Positions 45,040-56,300 of a DNA stretch of 64,000 nt are shown here, piece after piece; the stretch's first letter is position 1; each line of letters opens with the position of its first letter. The stretch is from Bacteroidota bacterium (GTDB lineage: Bacteria > Bacteroidota > Bacteroidia > Chitinophagales > LD1). The translations under genes and the position numbers were made by a program. The DNA is taken from positions 1 to 64,000 of the forward strand of contig JADKJG010000006.1 of NCBI GenBank assembly GCA_016722375.1, read 5' to 3'. The notes beneath the pieces were generated by a model. The model saw nothing but the letters and a program-made list of their open reading frames with translations. It ran no database searches and was not told where the DNA came from.

Positions 45040-46977
45040 TTATGGTGACGGCTTTTCAGCCGCAATGTCTATTTCTTTGATAGCATCCACCACATCCTGT
45101 CTTTTGGGATTAATGGTTAGTGCCTTTTCAAAATATTTTCGGGCGGTTTCAGAATCACCGGCCTTTTTATAAAAGAAGCCCATGTTGGCAACGCCTGCTT
45201 CCAGATTAGGTGCTCGCTGCAACGCTTTTTGGTTATAATAAATAGCGCTGTCCTGCTGACCGATTTCTGAATAAAGGACAGCTAATTCAACCATCGGCGC
45301 CAGATAAGTAGTATCTAATTGAATCGCCTCTTTATAATATACAGCGGAGGAATCGTATTGTTTCATACTGAAGTAGCAATAGGCTAGGTCGTAACGGTAT
45401 TGGCGACTTTCCGGTTTTAGTTCCACTGCTTTTCTTAGGTATTTAACCGCTTCCGTATTATTGTGATAAACTCCGGAAAGAATTTGAGCGACTCTCGCCA
45501 TGGTGGCATCTCCATTCGGATAAATTTCAAGTGCGCGATTGTTGTGGTTCATAACTTTCTGGAGCGTCTCTTCTGTTGCCGGTTGTTGTCCCTTTTTTAT
45601 TGCATCAAATAATGCTTCGGCATAATTGTTATGCGCCACGTAGGAATTTTCCAAATGCCCCATATCTGCACCAAAAAGGCTGAGATAATCTTTCCAATCG
45701 GCATTTCGGGAGTATGTTTTGATTGAATAGAAGAGCAACACGGGAACCAGTAGAATCCAAAACAGCGGCTTTATTTTTTCTAAGGGTTTTCTGTAGTCAA
45801 TTTCTGATAGGCGGAACAACAGCAGCGCAAGAGCGAGGCAAAACCCCACCGAGGCAAAAAGGGCAAGTCGTTCCGCCACGATACCCGGTGCCAGCAACAG
45901 TATGTTTGAATAGGGAGCCAAGGCGAGCAGATACATTAGAATGGCCAGCGAAAATGGACGGCGCTCACGGATTCCGAATAGGGCAAAAACAAACAGGGCA
46001 AGATGAACAGCGAGATAAAATAAAGGCCGTAGCTCCCAAATTTTTTGTAATGGGATCATGTCGTATCCATAATACCAACTTAGCGGATGTGGGTAGATCA
46101 TCTTAGTAAGATAAAAGCCCAGACAGTTCATACTGGTACCGGTGCGCAGCCAGAAATCCGGGTTGCCCGTCAATGGATTTTCTACAAAATCGTAGGTTCT
46201 GCCGGTAGAGAAGAGAGGGGCGTTCAGTATATAATGTTGAACGACCAGAGTATAAGCGACCGTGACCAGCAATAAGCCCAAACCGATAAAGGACAAAGAC
46301 ACAGGCTTGGCATCGCGATGAGCAAAGTATAAAACCAGCGGTGCCCAAAAAACCACTATCCAGCTACTCTGCTTGGACATAATCGCCAGTAGGTATGAAA
46401 TGATGGCGAAAATCCAAAACACTTTCCGTTTTTCATTCATTGCCTTGATCATGAAATAGAGCGTTCCAAAAGAAAAAAGAAGTGAAAACAATTCCTCCCG
46501 GTTTTTCAGGCTGGCCACCACTTCGGTATGTATGGGATGGGCGGCGAACAGCAGCGCTGCTGATAAAGGTAACAGCGAATGATAGGAGGGAAAGACCAAT
46601 CCAAGGAGATAAAACAAGAGCGTGCAAACCACGCCATATAAGAGTGCCTGAATGAAGTGACTTATGTGAGGATTCTCATCAAAAAATATAAATTCTATCG
46701 CGTAGGAAATCTTGGCCAATGGCCGATAATCCTCATGTTTTTTTCCGCCCATAACGAAATAGGGAGTCGTCAGTATTTCAGAAATAGCCTTCAGGCCTTT
46801 CTGTGCTGAATATTCCTGCCGAGCTATAAACTCATCATCCAGCGAGTAATTATTTGGAACCGTATTGACATAAAGCAGAGAAGCAAATAAAAAAACAAGA
46901 ACTCCGGCATAGCGGTGTAACGTAGAATGATTGACTCGGCTTATAACTTCTTTTTTTGGATGTTTCATTCTTGCCAC
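45040..46977 (-). CDS. TMTC-like membrane protein with C-terminal TPR repeats
   Basis: 645 residues. The N-terminal part (about 20-420) has some ten hydrophobic helices with a first-loop YSLDDEF (Asp47-Asp48), DYRPLAKISYAIEF and LLFAAHPIHTEVVASLKNREEL; these are the conserved strings of the TMTC/GT39-related family of lipid-linked sugar transferases. Residues 440-635 carry TPR units (for example YRYDLAYCYFSMKQYDSSAVYYKEAI, in part; ADNA-type spacing EIGQQDSAIYYNQKAL; GDSETARKYFEKAL). A role in O-mannosylation-type protein glycosylation is plausible from the family, not shown. Confidence 0.78.
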   Translation of the reverse strand: MARMKHPKKEVISRVNHSTLHRYAGVLVFLFASLLYVNTVPNNYSLDDEFIARQEYSAQKGLKAISEILTTPYFVMGGKKHEDYRPLAKISYAIEFIFFDENPHISHFIQALLYGVVCTLLFYLLGLVFPSYHSLLPLSAALLFAAHPIHTEVVASLKNREELFSLLFSFGTLYFMIKAMNEKRKVFWIFAIISYLLAIMSKQSSWIVVFWAPLVLYFAHRDAKPVSLSFIGLGLLLVTVAYTLVVQHYILNAPLFSTGRTYDFVENPLTGNPDFWLRTGTSMNCLGFYLTKMIYPHPLSWYYGYDMIPLQKIWELRPLFYLAVHLALFVFALFGIRERRPFSLAILMYLLALAPYSNILLLAPGIVAERLALFASVGFCLALALLLFRLSEIDYRKPLEKIKPLFWILLVPVLLFYSIKTYSRNADWKDYLSLFGADMGHLENSYVAHNNYAEALFDAIKKGQQPATEETLQKVMNHNNRALEIYPNGDATMARVAQILSGVYHNNTEAVKYLRKAVELKPESRQYRYDLAYCYFSMKQYDSSAVYYKEAIQLDTTYLAPMVELAVLYSEIGQQDSAIYYNQKALQRAPNLEAGVANMGFFYKKAGDSETARKYFEKALTINPKRQDVVDAIKEIDIAAEKPSP

Positions 46978-47067
46978 AATGATAGAAAACTCTATTTGTT
47001 TCTATTCAGGTCTAATTTTCTTTCTTCTTTCCTTTTGTCTTTAAGTTAAAATTTAGTCTATTTAGAA

Positions 47068-47222
47068 TCAATAATTACTTTTACCTCAGCAAATGAGCCC
47101 ACTCAAGAAAACATTTTTCAACTCGGGAATTTGGGGTGGGCATGACAAACGAAAATCCAGAGAGAATTTTAATTAGAACTAGGCAGCATAAATTTTCCAT
47201 CCACTATTCAATATCTATTATG
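47068..47222 (+). promoter_or_regulatory. Duplicated upstream region of the first T9SS gene
   Basis: The 150 bp before the start codon closely matches 50217-50375 before the neighbouring paralogue: shared blocks include GGGTGGGCATGACAAACG / AGTGGGCTTGACAAACG, AGAGAGAATTTTAAT / AGAGAGTATTTTAAT, and TAGGCAGCATAAATTTT / TAGGCAGTATAAATTTT. Conservation upstream of a start codon suggests promoter or leader function, though no perfect TTTG/TAnnTTTG pair was found. Confidence 0.45.
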
Positions 47223-49802
47223 ACAAACTATCTTGCAAACATTCTAACTACCCCCAAAAGCAACACCAGCATGCAAAAATTTATGATCCTTAAAGAGTTC
47301 CAACTCGGAGCCTTACGCTCGAAACTTCGTTTCTTGATTCTTCCGGCTATCCTTTGCTCGCTCCTTATGATGGATGCAGGCGTTTCAGCACAAGTCCCTA
47401 CGCTGATCAAAGTGGGTACCGGTACTGGTAACCCGGCTACAGATACAGACCCGGGAGTAACGGTGGAAGCTGCTTCTCCTTATGGCTTAACAGGAAGCGT
47501 TGCCAGCGGGAAAAAGGTGCAAATGATTTATACTAAAACCATGATTGAGAGCGCGATGACTACCGCAGGCTTTACGCCGAGTGCCGCCTTTATTCATGAT
47601 TGGGCGTTTAACGTAACCAGCGCTGTAGGCGGAGGAATGAAAGCGATTAATTATACGGTGAAGATGGCGAATGTAGCCCAAGCAGATATTTCAGGAGGTT
47701 ATTATACCGGTACCATGACGACGGTTTATACCCTCCCCTCTCTTCTAATGGATGCTACCGGATGGATTACATCTCCAACTTTTGCTACGCCATTTACATG
47801 GGATGGAAGCAGCAATTTATGCATTGAGGTGTGTTATAGTGATAATAATACTACTGGCAGCTATTCCAATTGGGGCGCGGCTGAATATACGGATGTCGTA
47901 AGCAGTAATCAAATGGGTTTCATGGTTTCAGGTTCCGCTTGTGCCACTCCATTTCCGGGCACCAATACGCCAACCACCCGCCTCACAAATATTGCAATGA
48001 ACATTACCTCGGCAGTTCCCTGTTCCGGTTCGCCGGCTTTAACCACCGCATCAAGTGCTACTCCCTGCATCGGTACCAGTTCTACTCTCTCGCTTTCGGG
48101 CTTGACAAGTGGCACGGGCTATACCTATCAGTGGTTGCAGTCGAATGCTCCCGGTGGAACTTACATAAACGCTGCCGGAACCTCAACCGACAATACCTTT
48201 AATACTCCTACTACCCTGCCATATCCCACTACGTATTATAAATGTGATGTGGGCTGTTCTAATTCGGGTCAAACTACTCGTTCTAACGAAGGCACTGTAA
48301 GCAATGCCCCCTTCCTGACTTGTTATTGCGTTGGAACTTATGCTACAAATAATTGGGGCGTCCGCGGTATTACCAACGTAGCGATTGGCGCACCCGCCAG
48401 TCCGACAATAAATAATAGTTCCACTGTGGTGGACGGAGGTATTGGTGGCACCAGCTATACCTTATATGCGGATTCAATTGTCGGCTTGGCTGTTTCAGAT
48501 ACTTATGACCTGGCGGTTACGGTTGTTAATCAGGAGACCTCTTATGTCCGGGCTTGGATTGACTATAACCAGAATGGAGTTTTTGAAGCGACTGAAAGTT
48601 TAGGCTCGTTTACTAGCGCAGCAGGCACTTCTACCACCAATATCAACTTCACTGTTCCCAACTCCATCCCCTCGGGCACCACGGCTATGCGCGTACGGTA
48701 CCTTTCTCAAACAGCTGTAGGGACGGGTGATGCTTGTACTAATTTCTCCGGTGCAACGGATGCCGGCGAAACGGAAGATTACCGGGTGGAAATCACCGGG
48801 CCATGCACCCCTCCATCCACTTCGGCCACTGCGTTTAGCTCTAATAATGTGTTGCCTACTTCGGCTGATATTTCTTTTATAAGAGGCAATGGAACCGGTG
48901 GCGCACTTGTATTGGCCCGTGCCGCAGGAGCTGTCAATGCAGACCCCTTATCAGGTACCGGCTACACCGCCGATGCAGTTTTCGGCAGTGGCAGCGAGAT
49001 AGGAACAGGCAACTACGTGGTCTATAATAGAAACGCCGCAGGCACGGTGATTGTTTCACTCACTAACCTATCTAACAGTACCCCATACTACTTTACCATC
49101 TATGAATATGCAGGCAGCGGATCGTCAGCTTGTTATAAAATGATGGATTCATTGACCGGCTATTTCACTACCCCCTTATGTGTGGAGCCTTCTAATCCGC
49201 CTACCGGCGTTTCTGTCGGTTCCATTGATTCTTCATCTGCTACGATCCTCTGGACACCGGGGAATGGAGATGCCAGTTTGGTATTGGTGAAACAAGGTTC
49301 AGCGGTTGATTCAGACCCGGTTCAGTTGACCGGTTATACAGAGAGTGCTACTTTCGGCTCAGGCTCACAAATTGGAACCGGTAATTATGTAGTGAAAGCA
49401 TCTGTTGGAGACTCGATCCACGTTACCAATTTACTTCCCGATACAACCTATCATTACAAAGTATATTCGTTTAACACTTCTACGAACTGTTATCTCCTGT
49501 CTGGAGCAACGGGTAATTTTACTGCTTCATCCAACTCAACTACCGGCTTAACTGCGATCCCAAATAACCAACTTCCTATCTGGAGTGCTGACAACCGGTT
49601 GTTTATTGACTTCCGTGGTCAAACCAAGGTGGCTGCAGAGATTGAGCTTTACAATATCATCGGTCAGTTAATCAGCAGCGAGAAGTTTGGTCGCTCTTCA
49701 ATTTACTCGAAGGAGATTCCGAATTTGGAAGCTGCTTATGTGATTGTAAGAGTAAAGAATGACGGTATGGCTACCGCCAAGAGATTGTTTATCGGGAAGT
49801 AA
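47220..49802 (+). CDS. T9SS-sorted GEVEDY/fn3-like surface protein
   Basis: 860 residues from ATG 47220; the frame opens 28 codons earlier, but the paralogue at 50373 begins with the same MTNxxAN string. A long n-region precedes the signal core (LRFLILPAILCSLLMMDAGVSA). Then come a shared N-terminal domain (VPTLIKVGTGTGNPA), a GEVEDY domain ending GETEDYRVEITG, two fn3-like repeats (FGSGSEIGTGNYVVYN, FGSGSQIGTGNYVVKA) and the T9SS sorting domain (IELYNIIGQLISSEKFG, RLFIGK). Exported through T9SS; adhesion or glycan binding is a guess. The nucleotide sequence of the first 600 bp is nearly the same as that of its neighbour. Confidence 0.9.
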   Translation: MTNYLANILTTPKSNTSMQKFMILKEFQLGALRSKLRFLILPAILCSLLMMDAGVSAQVPTLIKVGTGTGNPATDTDPGVTVEAASPYGLTGSVASGKKVQMIYTKTMIESAMTTAGFTPSAAFIHDWAFNVTSAVGGGMKAINYTVKMANVAQADISGGYYTGTMTTVYTLPSLLMDATGWITSPTFATPFTWDGSSNLCIEVCYSDNNTTGSYSNWGAAEYTDVVSSNQMGFMVSGSACATPFPGTNTPTTRLTNIAMNITSAVPCSGSPALTTASSATPCIGTSSTLSLSGLTSGTGYTYQWLQSNAPGGTYINAAGTSTDNTFNTPTTLPYPTTYYKCDVGCSNSGQTTRSNEGTVSNAPFLTCYCVGTYATNNWGVRGITNVAIGAPASPTINNSSTVVDGGIGGTSYTLYADSIVGLAVSDTYDLAVTVVNQETSYVRAWIDYNQNGVFEATESLGSFTSAAGTSTTNINFTVPNSIPSGTTAMRVRYLSQTAVGTGDACTNFSGATDAGETEDYRVEITGPCTPPSTSATAFSSNNVLPTSADISFIRGNGTGGALVLARAAGAVNADPLSGTGYTADAVFGSGSEIGTGNYVVYNRNAAGTVIVSLTNLSNSTPYYFTIYEYAGSGSSACYKMMDSLTGYFTTPLCVEPSNPPTGVSVGSIDSSSATILWTPGNGDASLVLVKQGSAVDSDPVQLTGYTESATFGSGSQIGTGNYVVKASVGDSIHVTNLLPDTTYHYKVYSFNTSTNCYLLSGATGNFTASSNSTTGLTAIPNNQLPIWSADNRLFIDFRGQTKVAAEIELYNIIGQLISSEKFGRSSIYSKEIPNLEAAYVIVRVKNDGMATAKRLFIGK

Positions 49803-49835
49803 AAACTATAAAAGTCTCAAAGACTTTTGTAGTTT
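49803..49835. repeat. 33-bp hairpin repeat H4
   Basis: AAACTATAAAAGTCT, loop CAA, AGACTTTTGTAGTTT. One G-T/A mismatch in the left arm. It starts at the base after the T9SS gene's TAA, so it could act as its terminator. Confidence 0.85.
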
Positions 49836-49906
49836 AGAACTCCTTGGGAAAATGAATAGCAAAGATGTGGGCTTTAGCCCTGAAAGGTATTTTTTGAAGA
49901 AGTCTA
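49836..49906. repeat. Degenerate element E5 (CTTCGGAAAAT family)
   Basis: ACTCCTTGGGAAAATGAA at the left and TATTTTTTGAAGAAGTCT at the right, with an interior AGCAAAGATGTGGGCTT and CTGAAAGG shared with element E4. The terminal repeats have several changes. It lies between two 33-bp hairpins. Confidence 0.65.
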
Positions 49907-49923
49907 ATTCCAACTACAAAAGC

Positions 49924-49956
49924 AAACTACAAAAGTCTTCAAGACTTTTGTAGTTT
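49924..49956. repeat. 33-bp hairpin repeat H5
   Basis: AAACTACAAAAGTCT, loop TCA, AGACTTTTGTAGTTT, preceded by an extra left half-arm CAACTACAAAAGC at 49911-49923. Confidence 0.85.
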
Positions 49957-50372
49957 AAAATTCCGTCTATTTTCTTTGTCATTTAAGACCAAAATCCGTC
50001 TTTTCTTTAGTGCACCCTGAGCGTACTATTGTTTTTATGGATGCAAAATTGTCAAATGATATTTTGGTTCTATAATAACACCTATTTTAATGCTACCCAT
50101 ACTGCCTACCGCACATTAAACAGCTCGTGGATTCATTTCTGGCATGATTCTTGCCATATACAAGGTCTGTTTTTAGTAGCCTGTAATGTTTTTTATTCAA
50201 AATTGGGGCTATCTGAATCCAATGATTATTTTTACATAAGCAAATGGAGCCACTCACGGTAGTATTTTTCGACGCATGGGTTTGGAGTGGGCTTGACAAA
50301 CGGAGTTTTAGAGAGTATTTTAATCAAAATTAGGCAGTATAAATTTTTCCACTCACAATTTAATAACTATTT
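49957..50372. other. Intergenic region with the duplicated leader of the second T9SS gene
   Basis: No gene. The last 155 bp (50217-50372) is the duplicate of the region upstream of the first T9SS gene. The first 260 bp is A-T rich and has no match elsewhere that I could see. Confidence 0.5.
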
Positions 50373-53300
50373 ATGACAAACAGTTTTGCAAACGTTCTAA
50401 CTACCAAACAAAGTAACACAAGCGAGCGGAAATCTCTGTTCTTTAAAGAGACCAAACTCGGAACCTTACTCTCGAAAATCCGGTTATTGATCCTTCCGGC
50501 TATTCTGTTTTCGCTCCTCACGATGGATGCAGGCGTTTCGGCACAAGTCCCTACCCTGATCAAAGTTGGTACTGGTACGGGTAACCCAGCTTCAGATACA
50601 GACCCGGGAGTAACGGTGGAAGCTGCTTCTCCTTATGGCTTAACCGGAGCCGTTGCCAGCGGGAAAAAGGTGCAAATGATTTATACCAAAACCATGATTG
50701 AGAGTGCGATGACGACCGCAGGCTTTACTCCGAGTGCCGCTTTTATTCACGATTGGGCGTTTAACGTAACCAGCGCAGTAGGCGGCGGAATGAAGGCGGT
50801 TAATTATACGGTGAAAATGGCGAATGTAGCCCAAGCAGATATTTCAGGAGGTTATTATACCGGTACCATGACGACGGTATATACCCTCCCCTCTCTTCTA
50901 ATGGATGCTACCGGATGGATTACCTCTCCAACTTTTGCTACGCCATTTACATGGGATGGAAGCAGCAACTTATGCATTGAGGTGTGTTATAGTGATAATA
51001 ATACTACTGGCAGTTATTCAAATTGGGGCGCTGCTGCATATACGGATTTCCCAGGCAGTAATCACATGGGTATGATGGTTTCAGGTTCCGCCTGTGCCAC
51101 TCCATTTCCAGGCACCAATATCAAAACTACCCGCCTGACAAATATTCAAATGAACATTACCTCGGCAGCCTCCTGTACAGGAGCGCCGGCTTTAACCACA
51201 GCTTCCGGCGCTACTCCTTGTGCCGGTACCAGTGCCCCCCTCTCGCTTTCTGGCGTATTAGTTGGTTCGAGTTATACCTATCAGTGGTTGCAGTCGAATG
51301 CTCCCAATGGAACCTACACCAACGCTACCGGCGGCACCTCAACAAACAATACATTTAATACTCCTACTACCCTGCCATATCCTACTACGTATTATAAATG
51401 TGATGTGACTTGTCCTAGCTCGGGTCAAACTACCCGTTCCAACGAAGGTACTGTAAACAATGCAGACTTCCTGACTTGTTATTGCACCGGAAATTATGCT
51501 TCGGGTAATAATACTGATATGGGTATTACAAAGGTAGCGATTGGCGCACCTGCCAGTCCGATAATAAGTAATACTAGCACTGTGATAGACGCAGGAATTT
51601 TTGGTGGCCCCTGCTATTCCCTTTATACTGCACCAACACCGGTTTCAAATGCCGGATTGGTTGCTTTGGGAAATTATAACTTGGCTGTTACGGTTATTGG
51701 TGTTGACAACAATAATCTTGGCACCCCATTGAATTATGTTCGGGCTTGGATTGATTATGATCAAAATGGAGTGTTTGATGCCAGTGAGTCTATCGGCACA
51801 TTTGGGCCAGTATTACCCTCGACTGCTAACATCAATTTTACGGTTCCTAGCAATGCCCCCTCGGGCACAACTGCCATGCGCATTCGACACCTATTCGGAG
51901 CCGCCGTAGGAACAGGAGACGCTTGTACTAATTTGACCGCTGGTTGGTCTAGGGGTGAAACAGAAGATTATCGGGTCGCCATCACCGGGGGCTGCACCGG
52001 ACCTAACATTTCGGCCACTTCGTTTAACTCCAATAACGTGTTGCCTACCGCCGCAGATATATCTTTTACAAGAGGCAACGGCACCAACGTAATTGTTTTG
52101 GCCCATGCCGGAGGAGCAGTCAATGCGAATCCTGTATCAGCTAACGGTTACACAGCCAATGCCGCATTCGGCAGTGGCAGCCAGATAGGAACAGGCAACT
52201 TTGTGGTCTATAATGGGAATGCAGCGGGTGTTTCTATTACTAACCTTACCAATAGTACCCAATACTACTTTGCTGTTTATGAATATTTAGGCAGCGGTGC
52301 CAGTGCTTGTTACAAACTGGACAATATATTGACCGGCAATTTCACTACGCCTTTATGTGTGCAGCCTTCTAATCCGCCTACCGGTGTTTCTGCCAGTCCT
52401 ATTAATATGTCTTCTGCCACTATCAATTGGACGGAAGGAGATGGTGCTAGTTTTGTATTAATGAAACAAGGTTCGGCGGTCAGTTCAGACCCGGCCCAAG
52501 TAACCGGATATACAGCGAATGCCGCTTTCGGTTCGGGTGACCAAATTGGGACCGGTAATTATGTGGTGAAGGCATCTACCGGAGGCTCGGTCAACGTTAC
52601 CGGTTTGCTTCCAAGCACAACCTACCACTACAAAGTATATACGTTTAAGTCTGCTTCGAACTGTTATCTCCCAACTGGAGTAACGGGTAATTTCACTACC
52701 TCGGGCTGTTATCCTACTGTGCAGGCTTCCAGTATAGCTTATACCTGCACAGATTATAGCAAAATGACCTTTACCTTTAACCGAGGTAACGGCACCCATG
52801 CCATAGTTTTGGCAAAAGCAGGCTCTGATGTGGATGATGTCCCTGTTTATAACACCAGCTACACAGCTAACCTAGCCTTTGGTACGGGTTCACAAATCGG
52901 CACCGGCAACTTTGTGGTTTATAATGGCAATAATGCAGGAACAGTATCGGTTCCGGTAACGGGGCTAACTTCGGGGATTACCTACTATTATAAGGTGTTC
53001 GAATATAATGCTTCTCCGAATTGCTATAACTACAACTCGCCTCTTACAAACATTCAGGCTACGCGAAACGCTGCTACTTATACTTCAAGCACTGTTGCCC
53101 AAATTGCAACTGACGTGCGGCAGAATTCTCTGGCTCAACCGGTTGTCCAGCTTCAGGTTGTTGTGGGGGGTGGTGTTGACCCGGCGGCTATTTTAAACTC
53201 TATAACATTCAACACTTCCGGCAGCACGAATACGGCTACCGATATTACCAAAGCAAAAATTTATTACACCGGTACTAGCAGTACCTTTTCAAGCGCTACA

Positions 53301-56300
53301 CAGTTTGGCAGCACTTTTACCTCCTTTGCCGGAAATTTGACCGCCACAGGAAATGTGGCCTTGCTATCGGGCACCAATTATTTTTGGGTGGCTTATGACC
53401 TTAATTTAAATGCCACTTTGGCTAATGTACTTGATGCGGCGGTGACTAAAATTAATATTACGGACAACTCAGGTACCAATGACAAAACCCCTAGTGTGAC
53501 AGCACCTGCTGGCAGTAGATTAATTGTTGTTCCTTCTCTTTCTTATTGTTCTGCTACGCATGCTAGCACTGTAGCGACTTATGGAGCAGGAGGTGTTAGT
53601 TCTGTTTCATTTGGCGCTAACTCATACACTGGTAATTGTTGCGCAGGACCGAAATATATAGATGCAACTTCAACAATCTTTCCTCTTACAAAAGGAAGTA
53701 CCTACACTTTAACTGTCAACACTTACCAAAACGGTTATGCTTTTAACATGGCTGTTTGGGTTGACTGGAATAATAATGGAGATTTCGCTGATGCAGGGGA
53801 ACAAATGGTTGCTAATACAGCTTTTACTAGTGATATTATTACAACTTCTTTTATGGTTCCTTTAGGTGCTACAGATGGAACACATACAATACGTGTTCGC
53901 AGTAATCATAATATAGGTTATTCCATCTCATCACCCTGCGGTTCAGTTCCTACCTTATTAGGGGCAGGGGGCGATGGACAGACGGTAGATTTGACTATAG
54001 ATTTAGGAAACGGCAGTGTAGGCGTTCAGGCGGTTTCTTGTGCTACCGTGGCGCCAACAGTTTCAACACCTGTCAACTATATGAAGGGCGATGTTGCTAC
54101 TGCTTTGACCGCTACCGGTTCAAGTCTGTCGTGGTACACTGCTTCTTACGGCGGCACGGGTTCAGGTACTGCGCCAACACCAAGCACCGCTGCGTCTGGA
54201 ACGTTGTATTATTATGTATCGCAAACCGTATCGGGTTGCGAAGGCCCCAGAGCACAAATTGCGGTAGTAACCGGACAGGCAGCTTGTGTGGCTCCTTGTA
54301 GCTCCACACCTGCACAGGCCACGGTGAGCACCATTAAATCTACTTTTTGCGGTTCAGGAACTGCTATCTTATCCTTAATCGGATTAGGGTCTGATACCTA
54401 TGAATATGCTTGGGAAAGTGCCCCGGATGTAAGCGGTACTCCGGGAATTTGGGGTCCAGCATCCGGAACTATTACAAGCGCTACCTACAACACTGGTACG
54501 GTGAGTGCCAGCACTTGGTTCCGTTGTAAGGTTTCTTGTACTGCCTTATTGGCCACCACTACTTCTTTAACACTAAAGATTACCATAAATCCATTGCCTT
54601 CTATCAGTGTTAATCCTGCGGCTCCTACAGTTTGCAGAGGAGCTAGTGAAGTATTGACTGCCAGCGGTGCGGACACTTATACGTGGTCGCCAGGAACCGG
54701 ATTGAGTGGCACATCGGGCGCTTCGGTCACCGCTACACGCAACACAACACAAACATATACCGTAACGGGTACAGATGTCAACAACTGTTCTAGTACACAA
54801 ACGGTCACCGTAACGGTGAACAATAATGTGGTGACGATGACTCCAAACGGAGCCTTCATCGTACCGGGGGACAATGTGAACTTGAATGCTTCTTTCCCGT
54901 CAGCCAACGGCTATACTTGGTCTCCGGGTACCGGGCTGAACACCACCAATGGCGCGACTGTAAATGCTAGCCCGGCTACTACTACAACCTATACGGTGAC
55001 GGCTGAGGATAATACAGGGTGCTTTCACACAGCTCAGGCTACGGTATCGGTTAATTTGGGTACACCGGCCAGTGTTAGTTGCGGATATGCTTATTCGGAA
55101 ACTACTACGCCGTTATGGACCGCACCTACGGGTGGCACGGCTTTATCTATGGTGGACGATGCAGTTTATACCAATATACCACTCAATTTCAATTTTGATT
55201 ACAACGGCATTGTCTATAACTCAGTCGGCATCAGCACGAATGGATTCCTTTGGTTTGGAAGCGTAAATCCATCGGCTACTGAATATAATCCTATCTCTTC
55301 CAGTTCGGTATTAGAAGGGGTTATTTCTCCATTTGGAATGAACCTGACAGACGCAACGGGAGCGGCACTCTCTTATCAAACAACGGGTGTTGCGGGAAGT
55401 CGTAAGTTTACGGTATTATGGGATAATGTTAGAGGTATTGGTGGCAGTGTCGGTTCTAAAATGTCCTTCTTTGTTACGCTTAGCGAAGCCAATCATGGCA
55501 TTAGCTTCCAATATACTGCCGGTGATGTACAGGCCGCAGATTTATACACAGCACAGGTCGGAATAAGAGGCGCATCGAATACTGATTTTAATAATCTGAG
55601 TGTTCCTTGTAGCAACGCCGGGCAATACGGTTGGGATGTAGCTACTAATGGAGGTGCTAACACAAATACCTCTGCCGCAGTTCTGAATTTTACTTGTGCT
55701 GCTAGCCCTTCAGGCTTTACTACTCCACAGTTCTATAATGCTGTGCTTGGTGGATTATTTCCATACTTTAATACCCAAGGAGTATATAATTGGATTCCTA
55801 AATTGACCACGCCTACTATTTCACCAACAGCTAGTCAAACGATTTGCTCGCATGAAACACTGGCATTCACTTCCAGCACTACGAATGCTTCACCTACTTA
55901 TCAGTGGCTGCGCAACGGAGGTAATGCAGCAGGGGCTTCTACCAGTGCCAACTATACGGCAGGGCCATCGTTGACGGCAGGCAGTCATTATTTCTCGGTT
56001 AAAGTAATCAGCGGCGGTTGCTACAGAATATCTAATGTTACTAAGGTAACGGTTAATGCCAGTCCTGCGGTTTATAATGTTACCGGTGGCACTCAGTGCG
56101 GCACTGCTTTAGTTGGACTGAGCAGTTCAGATGACAATACAGTTAGTTACCAGTTAGTCCGTAACGGGGTGACCAATGTAGGCAGTCCGGTTGCGGGCAG
56201 CAGTGCAGCATTTAATTTCGGCTCACAGGCTACCGCCGGAACCTATACCGTTTTGGCTTCCAACGCTCTATGTCCTAATATTGCTATGACGGGTTCTTCT

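Noticed and set aside
47136..47219. Upstream start for the first T9SS gene
   Set aside because: The paralogue starts at the equivalent of 47220 and the added 28 residues come from the duplicated leader.
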